The notes beneath the pieces were generated by a model. It was not told where the DNA came from, did no database searches, and saw nothing but the letters and a program-made list of their open reading frames with translations. Position numbers and translations under genes: made by a program. A stretch of 64,000 nucleotides of DNA from Tricholomella constricta. Taxonomy: Eukaryota; Basidiomycota; Agaricomycetes; Agaricales; Lyophyllaceae. Positions 46,005 through 52,904 of the stretch are shown piece after piece. The DNA is taken from contig JAACJP010000003.1 in NCBI GenBank assembly GCA_013368375.1, positions 372,001-436,000 on the forward strand, read 5' to 3'. Position 1 is the first letter of the stretch. Each line of letters begins with the position of its first letter.

Positions 46005-49000
46005 TTACACAACGGGTGGAACGTACGCCCCCGTTGTCTAGTCGTAATCGGTTCGCTCCTTTATCCATAGAATATGCCAATACACCTAATATTGCTGCTA
46101 TTCCGACGAGTGAACCGACCGACAAAGACGTACAAAACCCCTCCGACCCGACGACACCAATCGCAGTCGCAAAGCCGATCGCCCCGCCGCGTCGTGGCCT
46201 ACCCCGCTGGGAAAAGCAACTCCCTAGTCGCTTCATCGCCGCTGCCTCCCCCTGCCCCAGATCCCTGTGGCTCAACGTCGAACTGGAGACCACCGACACC
46301 CAGGAGTCGCATGCCGTCACTGCCCTAGTGGACAGCGGAGCGACTGGCAGTTTTCTCAATGTTGCTTTCGTCGAGAAACACAAGCTCACAACCAAGGTGC
46401 TTAGTCGGCCATCCCCGGTTTACAATGTGGACGGCACTCTCAACGAAGGCGGTTCGGTCTCTTGCATCGTAGAAGCTGTCTTGCGATACAACGGTCATAC
46501 CGAACGAGCCGTCTTCGGGGTCACCCAGTTAGGCAAGCAAGACATGATCCTCGGGTTCAACTGGCTTAAAAACCATAACCCCGAGATCGACTGGGAGACC
46601 AAGGAGGTGAAGATGAGTCGCTGTCCGACGCAGTGCGGCACCTGCAAGGACGAGGTCAAAGCCGATCGGCGCACACGCACCAAAGTGCGCGCAGCGATCT
46701 GCGCCTGTCGAGCCGACGGTATACCGATGACTGAGCCCGACCTGCGAGCCCCGACCAACCCGTATGTTGAGGACGACTCTGATGAGGAGGAGTTCCTCCC
46801 CTACACCCCGGTCCTGGAGGAACCTGATCCAGAGTCTGACGACTTCCTGGTGGAAACCTTCCTGAGTGGCGATCGCATCTTCGCGACCGCGATCCATCCG
46901 ACTCCGACCGCCGAACATAGTCGGGCCAGCCAAACGACATCGCAGCGACTTGCGGAAGCGCACGCTGCTAACTCCGTGCCCAGAACTTTCCGCGACGCAG
47001 TACCGACCCACCTCCACGACTTTGAAGATGTCTTCTCCAAAGTCGCATTCGATGAGCTTCCAGAGCGCAAGCAATGGGACCATGCCATCGAACTGGAGCC
47101 GGGCGCGTCGCCGACGGGCACGAAGGTCTACCCGCTCTCACCGGCAGAACAGGTCGAACTCGACGCGTTCCTCAAGGAGAACCTCGAGACAGGTCGCATC
47201 CGACCGTCCAAGTCGCCCATGGCGTCGCCGGTCTTCTTCATCAAGAAGAAGGACGGGTCGCTCCGACTGGTTCAGGACTATCGGACGCTCAATGCGCTCA
47301 CGGTGAAGAACCGATACCCGCTGCCCCTCATTAGCGAACTGGTGAATAACCTTCGCGGCGCGCGGTACTTCACCAAGTTGGACGTCCGATGGGGGTACAA
47401 CAACGTGCGGATCAAGGAAGGCGACGAGTGGAAGGCAGCGTTTCGGACGAATCGCGGCCTCTTCGAGCCGCTCGTCATGTTCTTCGGCCTCACGAACAGC
47501 CCCGCCACATTTCAGACCATGATGAATGATATCTTCCGCGATCTGATCGCTGAAGGTGTTGTTTGCGTGTACCTCGATGACATCTTGATTTATACAAAGA
47601 CGCTAGAGGAACACCATCGGGTCACGCGACTGGTACTGGACCGACTCTGCGAACATCAGCTGTTCTTAAAGCCCGAGAAATGCGAATTTGAGCAGACTAA
47701 GATCGAGTATCTCGGGCTGATCATCTCGCAAGGGCAAGCGGAAATGGATCCGGTTAAAGTCGCTGGAGTGTTGGAATGGCCGGCGCCGAAGAACAAGAAG
47801 GAGGTGCAAGCGTTCCTAGGCTTCACCAATTTCTACCGACGGTTCATCCAGGACTTCTCGCACCACGCCCGACCCCTGTTCGATCTGACAGGCAAGGACG
47901 TCGCCTGGCGATGGGGAGAGTCGGAGCAGTCGGCCTTTGCCCTTCTGAAGTCTGCGATCACATCGGGGCCAGTCCTCATGTTCCCCGACGACGATCGACC
48001 GTACCGCATCGAAGCCGACTCGTCCGACTTCGCAACGGGCGCAGTCCTGTCGCAAGAGTCGCCGTCCGATGGCAAGTGGCACCCGGTCGCGTTCTACTCG
48101 AAGAGCTTGAACGCCGTCGAGCGGAACTACGAGATCCATGACAAAGAGATGCTGGCGATCATCCGGTCTCTGGAGGAATGGCGACACTTCGTAGAAGGCG
48201 CAAAGCACAAGGTGGAGATCTGGACCGACCACAAGAACCTCGAGTACTTCCTCACCGCGAAGAAACTCAATCGGCGTCAAGCCCGATGGTCGCTTTACCT
48301 CGCTAACTTCGACTTCGCCCTCCACCACCGTCCTGGCCGTAGCATGGGCAAACCCGACGCGTTATCGCGTCGCCCCGACCATGGCGACGGAAGCACCGAC
48401 AACGCCAACATCGTGCTGCTCAAACCAGAATTCTTCGCCGTTCGTGCAACTGAAGGCCTTGCACTGGTCGGAGAGGAGGATGATGTGCTGAAAGCGATCC
48501 GCAAGGGCAATCGCGATGGGGCTCAGGAGGATGCGGTCGCGAAAGCGGCGCAACTGGTCAAAGCATCCAAGATCGCCGGCCGCTCCCTTCGCTTTGGCGA
48601 GTGGGGAGAGGAAGGCGGTTTGCTCACGTTCCGTGGACGGATCTATGTCCCGAACGTCCCAGACCTTCGCCGACGCATTGTGGAGCAGCACCACGACTCC
48701 AAGGTCGCCGGTCACCCCGGTCGCTGGAAGACGCTCGAACTGGTGTCGCGCAACTACTGGTGGCCCCAGATGTCGCGCTTCATCGGTTCGTACACCAGCA
48801 CCTGTGACATGTGTCTGCGCACGAAACCTCGCCGCCAACTCCCCGTCGGACAGCTGCAGCCGCTTCCCATCCCCGAAGGCCGATGGAATGTCGTATCGGT
48901 CGACTTCATCACCGAACTTCCAGAGTCCAACGGCCACGACGCGATCATGAATGTCGTGGATTCAGTTGGAAAGCGCGCGCACTTCATCGCGTCGCACACG

Positions 49001-50035
49001 ACTTGTTCGGCCCTGGGAGCTGCGAACCTCTACCGTCGCCACGTCTGGAAGCTGCACGGTCTCCCCGACGCATTCGTCTCCGATCGAGGTCCACAGTTCG
49101 TCGCCGAGTTCACGCGCGAACTGTACAGACTCCTGGGTATCAAGCTGTCGGCCTCGACGGCGTACCACCCACAGACCGACGGACAGACAGAGCGTGTCAA
49201 CCAGGAACTGGAACAGTTCTTGCGAGTCTTCTGCAATGAGCGCCAGAACGATTGGGAGGACCTCCTGCCCGACGCCGAATTCAGTTACAACAACCATGTA
49301 CATTCGGCGACGCAGCAGACCCCCTTCCTGCTTGACACTGGTCGGCATCCGCGCATGGGCTTTGAGCCGCGTCGGGGCGCTTCCAAGAACGAGTCAGCAG
49401 ACGAGTTCGTGGAGCGCATGAAGGAAGCACAGGAGGAAGCCAAGGCAGCGCTTTCAAAGGCCAAAGACGACATGGAGCGGTATTACAACCAGCGGCACGC
49501 CCCAACGCCCGACTACCAGCCTGGCGACAAGGTATACTTGGACGCGACCGACATTTCTACGACCCGACCGTCTAAGAAGTTGTCGCATCGCTACCTTGGC
49601 CCTTTCGTCGTGCAAAGGCGAGTCGGCCCGCTGGCATACCGCCTCCTGCTGCCTCAGTCCATGAAGCGCATCCACCCAGTCTTCCACGTCGTGAAGCTCA
49701 TCCCCGCCATTGCTGATCCGATCGAAGGTCGTCGATCCGATCCCCCTCCGCCCCCCGACATAATCAACGACGAACCCCATTACGAAGTTGAAAAGATCCT
49801 CGATAGCCGAACCTTCCGCAAAAAACTACAGTACAAGGTCCTGTGGAAGGGCTATGGTTACGAAGAAGCTTCTTGGGAACCTCGCGAAAATGTCGCCGCC
49901 CCTGATCTGGTACGAAAGTTCCACCGTGACAACCCCGACGCCCCACGCCACATTCGTGGCATCTTCACTCTATCCCCCGCCATCTTCGCCACCGTCACCC
50001 CGCACCGAGTCGTTGCGATTCAAAAGGGGGGGTGA
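46001..50035 (+). CDS. pol: Gypsy-1 Pol polyprotein with chromodomain
   Basis: Probably made as a Gag-Pol fusion by -1 frameshifting; no ATG is available near the start. Domains in order: aspartic protease (ALVDSGATGSFLN, about residue 105); reverse transcriptase with KKDGSLRLVQDYRTLN and the catalytic YLDDILIY (about 520); RNase H (IEADSSDFATGAVLS, NYEIHDKEMLAI); integrase with an HHCC zinc finger (HHDSKVAGHPGR, CDMCLRTK), and the DDE triad in VSVDFITEL, VSDRGPQF and TDGQTERVNQEL. A C-terminal chromodomain (HYEVEKILDSR, VLWKGYGYEEASWEP) completes it. All catalytic residues I could check are kept. The stop abuts the 3' LTR and overlaps the polypurine tract. Confidence 0.93.
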   Translation, partial: LITQRVERTPPLSSRNRFAPLSIEYANTPNIAAIPTSEPTDKDVQNPSDPTTPIAVAKPIAPPRRGLPRWEKQLPSRFIAAASPCPRSLWLNVELETTDTQESHAVTALVDSGATGSFLNVAFVEKHKLTTKVLSRPSPVYNVDGTLNEGGSVSCIVEAVLRYNGHTERAVFGVTQLGKQDMILGFNWLKNHNPEIDWETKEVKMSRCPTQCGTCKDEVKADRRTRTKVRAAICACRADGIPMTEPDLRAPTNPYVEDDSDEEEFLPYTPVLEEPDPESDDFLVETFLSGDRIFATAIHPTPTAEHSRASQTTSQRLAEAHAANSVPRTFRDAVPTHLHDFEDVFSKVAFDELPERKQWDHAIELEPGASPTGTKVYPLSPAEQVELDAFLKENLETGRIRPSKSPMASPVFFIKKKDGSLRLVQDYRTLNALTVKNRYPLPLISELVNNLRGARYFTKLDVRWGYNNVRIKEGDEWKAAFRTNRGLFEPLVMFFGLTNSPATFQTMMNDIFRDLIAEGVVCVYLDDILIYTKTLEEHHRVTRLVLDRLCEHQLFLKPEKCEFEQTKIEYLGLIISQGQAEMDPVKVAGVLEWPAPKNKKEVQAFLGFTNFYRRFIQDFSHHARPLFDLTGKDVAWRWGESEQSAFALLKSAITSGPVLMFPDDDRPYRIEADSSDFATGAVLSQESPSDGKWHPVAFYSKSLNAVERNYEIHDKEMLAIIRSLEEWRHFVEGAKHKVEIWTDHKNLEYFLTAKKLNRRQARWSLYLANFDFALHHRPGRSMGKPDALSRRPDHGDGSTDNANIVLLKPEFFAVRATEGLALVGEEDDVLKAIRKGNRDGAQEDAVAKAAQLVKASKIAGRSLRFGEWGEEGGLLTFRGRIYVPNVPDLRRRIVEQHHDSKVAGHPGRWKTLELVSRNYWWPQMSRFIGSYTSTCDMCLRTKPRRQLPVGQLQPLPIPEGRWNVVSVDFITELPESNGHDAIMNVVDSVGKRAHFIASHTTCSALGAANLYRRHVWKLHGLPDAFVSDRGPQFVAEFTRELYRLLGIKLSASTAYHPQTDGQTERVNQELEQFLRVFCNERQNDWEDLLPDAEFSYNNHVHSATQQTPFLLDTGRHPRMGFEPRRGASKNESADEFVERMKEAQEEAKAALSKAKDDMERYYNQRHAPTPDYQPGDKVYLDATDISTTRPSKKLSHRYLGPFVVQRRVGPLAYRLLLPQSMKRIHPVFHVVKLIPAIADPIEGRRSDPPPPPDIINDEPHYEVEKILDSRTFRKKLQYKVLWKGYGYEEASWEPRENVAAPDLVRKFHRDNPDAPRHIRGIFTLSPAIFATVTPHRVVAIQKGG
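50022..50035 (+). promoter_or_regulatory. Polypurine tract of gypsy-1
   Basis: AAAAGGGGGGGTGA directly before the 3' LTR; the usual plus-strand DNA primer. Its last three bases are the pol stop codon. Confidence 0.8.
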
Positions 50036-50532
50036 TGTTAGGGGAACACCTGTTTGGTGATCACGTGACCATCCGATTCCTCGGACGAGCACGTGACCGA
50101 CCGCTCCCCAGATGATCGCGATCCCGACCCCGACGCTCCGCCCCAAGCATCGGTGTACATACTTATAACTTCCTGTCGTTACTTCCCCTTCCAGCGCGCG
50201 CCCGATCCCGATTCCCGACATCCCGACGTCGGTCACCCGACCTCGTGCGCCTGCACCCTGAGCCACGAGGATCGGACAGCGTCGGGAACGTGTACATACA
50301 CGCGCCGCTGCCCATCCGTTATCATTTACGTACCATACACCCCAGAGAGCCGGCCCTCAAGTAGTTACTCGTATATAGTCATCCTCCTGACATGGGGGAA
50401 TCCTTTACTCTATTCTCATTGGATTCCCCTCTGCCAGGTAGGTCTACTTACGTTCTCTCTAATCGTACATAATATAACATTGGATTCCCCTCTGCCAGCA
50501 CGACTAAGCTCTGCGCTGAGGTCGCCCTAACA
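50036..50532 (+). repeat. 3' LTR of gypsy-1
   Basis: 497 bp, same sequence as 44160-44656 as far as I can compare by eye. Confidence 0.9.
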
Positions 50533-50620
50533 GTTTATCCTGCTTTTCTTTAACCGATTTGCCACCGCGCTTGCCTCGTTTGCCCTTCTTGTCTTTATTC
50601 TCGGTGTTACCACCAGAAGT

Positions 50621-51337
50621 TTAACCTTTCCAGGCAGGGTTCTTCCCTTTGTGTTTGACAGCTGACATCTTGTTAGCCATCTGGGAATTACCCGGGGCAG
50701 AGTTGCGCTGGTTAAACTCCGTCACGATAGCAGCCTTTATTGCGCTAAACGTGAGTTTGTCCTTCTCTGTGGTTTGGAGAAGGGTGGCAGATATGGTGTC
50801 CCATTTCTGGGGAATTGCGGACATGAGAATCATCGCTTTCACAAACTCAAGGAGATCAACCTGATTGGCCCTAAGGCGCTCCAACAAAAGGTTGAGCTTG
50901 CCTATCTCCGGTTCAGGGTTGGAAGACCCTGAGAGTCTGAACGATATGGCCTTCTGGAAATCTCCAAAGAGTAACGAAGCACCATGCTTCGAATACGCAT
51001 TCTCAAGAGCTTCCCAGAACTCCTCAGAGGTGTCACCACTGATCTGGTTTTTGATCTCTGGAGATACCCTGAGGCAAATAATGCCAAGGGCCTGGTCATC
51101 CTTGTTGTCCCATTCACGATGTTCCTTAGTTTCGGGGAGGTTTTTACCATCAGACCCGGTTTGTACTTTAGGACGTGGGTTGCCACCTTTGACAAGTTGC
51201 CAAAGGGCTTGGGAACGAAGGTAGTCCTGCACAGCAGAAGACCATTCAGCCCAGTTGGTGCCGTTGAAAACGGGGACGAGGGTAGCGAAGTTGGCGGACA
51301 TGTTTGATGCGGTTTGGAGTGCTGCAAGGAAGCGCAA
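50621..51337 (-). pseudogene. Copia gag, N-terminal part
   Basis: The retrotransposon gag (UBN2/Retrotran-gag type) fold is seen in LVPVFNGTNWAEWSSAVQDY, DDQALGIICLRVSPEIKNQI and EFWEALENAYS. The frame ends in TAA after KHKGKNPAWKG at 50621. The same frame stays open beyond that stop to the gypsy-1 insertion (Lys/Gly-rich, GGNTENKDKKGKRGKRGGKS), so the stop is probably a nonsense mutation. The zinc-knuckle part is not recognisable. Confidence 0.78.
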
Positions 51338-51526
51338 TCAGCATCATGTCCATCCAATAGAAGTGAGACATTGAGCAGATAGCTCATGCACATCGAGCAA
51401 CACAACATAGAGAATATCTAAGAATTTTCTCAGCCATAGGGCGAGAGCATTCAGAGATTTTACTCTAGTGGTAAGCCGGCAAGCCTGTCAAGTCTGCAGC
51501 CACAGAGGGCGCTGACGACGGCTATC

Positions 51527-51542
51527 GGGGCCCATAACCTAT
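51527..51542 (-). promoter_or_regulatory. Primer-binding site of the copia element (half-tRNA type)
   Basis: The plus strand reads GGGGCCCATAACCTAT directly before the 5' LTR. This resembles the anticodon stem-loop of initiator Met tRNA (GGGCTCATAACCCTGAT in yeast), the primer used as a half-molecule by copia and Ty5. Confidence 0.65.
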
Positions 51543-51797
51543 TGAAAGCGCCAGCACATTGTGCACAGCAGAAAGGCTATTAGCTTACCTAGAGTGTTTA
51601 GCTTGTAGCTAAGGTTGAGGCTGTGAGTGATACTAGATACTAGGAATGTAATTCCACACCGATATACGACATATTGGTGTGCTATTTATACTACTAGAAT
51701 GGTGCACAGACCATCGGAGATAGGGTATAAAATGTAGTGCACAGACCATTGATAAGAATCTATCATGTGATGGGTCACATGAATATGGTAAGTTTCA
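51543..51797 (-). repeat. 5' LTR of the copia element
   Basis: 255 bp, ends TGAAAC...CTTTCA on the minus strand. Confidence 0.85.
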
Positions 51798-52010
51798 ATA
51801 GGTCTGGAGTGATTTCAGTCTATCTCACTTACAAGGAATTCAGAGGGAGTTTGATTTGAATGATCATCGGAAAGCAGCTAGAATTACTGAAATTTACTGA
51901 CAAGAAAATTGAGATATCGGGGTGGGCACTGATGTTAAACAATTGCACATTGAAATCAACGCTCAAACTATCATCCCCGGTGAAACCTCTCCATGCTACT
52001 TCACAAACAC

Positions 52011-52308
52011 TACGAAACAGAATTACTCTCATATCAGAAGAAAGGGATGCAACAACGGACCTGAAAATAATATGCATTTGCAGCGACGCATGTGTAAGGA
52101 GGAGCACAGGCAGTCGGTCCCGCCCAGCTGATACTATAGAAGTAGATGATGGGTAAACCATTCATGATAGAGTAATGAGAGACTTACCTACCGCACTGGC
52201 CCCAGTGAGTTTGCTGCGCTCCGTTAGCAGTGGTCATGGTAGTCAGAGGTGTGGTGGTCAGTGTAGTGATTAGCGCACTGGTTGTTCCACCACCTCCGCC
52301 AGGGATGC
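52011..52308 (-). pseudogene. Acetylxylan esterase 2, 3' fragment (linker and CBM1)
   Basis: On the minus strand, a Gly/Thr linker (PGGGGTTSALITTLTTT) leads to a family 1 cellulose-binding module read across two introns: THWGQCGS, then SWAGPTACAPPYTC, then YYFQ|CL and a stop at 52011-52013. The second CBM glycine (GG in esterase 1) is Ser here. Exon layout, including the last tiny Cys-Leu exon, equals that of esterase 1. It is separated from its catalytic domain by gypsy-2, whose GATGC target duplication (52304-52308) interrupts the linker. Confidence 0.85.
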
Positions 52309-52529
52309 TGTAACGGGGTTACAAGATTGGGGACCTTGCTGTGCACGCTAGACGTAAGCTTGACAAGTCTGTCGATTGCTACGTATAGGTGTACAAGGTC
52401 TACTATTTAATTATGTAATGTAAAGGATTAAATAGGCAACACCGGAAGGTGTTGCCAAACAATAGCATAATCGTGTCGATAAGATACGATTAGATCAGAT
52501 TAGTCGATAAGATAGTAAGCGCCCTTACA
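52309..52529 (-). repeat. 3' LTR of gypsy-2
   Basis: 221 bp, starts TGTAAC and ends CTTACA on the plus strand. Contains a 9-bp-stem hairpin, GGCAACACC then GGTGTTGCC with a 4-nt loop, and a 6-bp one at its very edge (TGTAAC, loop GGG, GTTACA). Confidence 0.93.
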
Positions 52530-52904
52530 TACCCCCCTTTAAGATCGCTAGTAGCGATCTTCACCAGGGAGTAATGCAATAAGTAATAATAAATTAAGGC
52601 AAGAGGGAGGGTGTAGGTCCCGGCGACCTACACCCAATATCGCCTGCACAGAAATACGTATTACTGGTACGTATTCATGACCGAATACATAGTGGAGACA
52701 ATAGTTCCACTACACGGCCTCCAAGTGCCGCTCGAGGTGGCCTGGGATTGAGGACATCCGGTGTTGCGTATATTTGAGTACGCGACCTGCGGTTTGCTCC
52801 TCGGGAGTAAGGTGGTCTACACCTGACAATGGCGGTCGTCCCGACGATACCTCCTGCGTGTCGAGGTCGGTTCGTTGACGGGGGGATTAAGTTGTCTCCC
52901 CGAC
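52530..52904 (-). other. Non-coding 3' region of gypsy-2 with hairpins
   Basis: Between ORF3 and the 3' LTR. No ORF. Inverted repeats are as dense as in the coding part: AAGATCGCT/AGCGATCTT at about 52542-52562, GTAGGTC/GACCTAC at about 52613-52631, AATACGTA/TACGTATT at about 52653-52677 and TAGTGGA/TCCACTA at about 52689-52713. Confidence 0.75.

Larger units (their letters stand above)
44160..50532 (+). mobile_element. Gypsy-1: intact-looking Ty3/gypsy chromovirus
   Basis: 6373 bp with 497-bp LTRs (44160-44656, 50036-50532) that look identical on reading, flanked by GTTTAT (44154-44159 and 50533-50538), an apparent 6-bp target duplication within the copia gag region. Gag and pol are full-length, and pol ends in a chromodomain, which in chromoviruses guides integration to marked chromatin. 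It is clearly more GC-rich than the copia host element or nearby genes. The nearly unaltered state and twin LTRs suggest a recent jump. Expression appears to use a -1 frameshift, and priming a self-primer (see separate entries). Confidence 0.93.
39839..51797 (-). mobile_element. Decayed Ty1/copia LTR retrotransposon, split by gypsy-1
   Basis: Two LTRs (39839-40091 and 51543-51797, about 97% alike by eye, ends TG...CA) enclose gag, protease, integrase, RT and RNase H in copia order on the minus strand. Without the gypsy-1 insert at 44160-50532 it would be about 5.6 kb. A polypurine tract (GAGGGGGAGTGT on the minus strand) abuts the left LTR at about 40092-40104, and a primer-binding site abuts the right LTR, so the right LTR is the 5' one. 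No matching target duplication is seen (CTTAT left, ATAGG right). Frameshifts and lost catalytic residues show that it is dead. Confidence 0.88.

Noticed and set aside
47816..48328. Minus-strand ORF within gypsy-1 pol
   Set aside because: Antisense shadow of RT/RNase H.
39834..51802. Target-site duplication for the copia element
   Set aside because: CTTAT on the left and ATAGG on the right do not match; the element ends may have recombined or mutated.
52541..52562. Hairpin next to the gypsy-2 3' LTR as a rho-independent terminator
   Set aside because: Eukaryotic context, and hairpins of this kind occur throughout the element.
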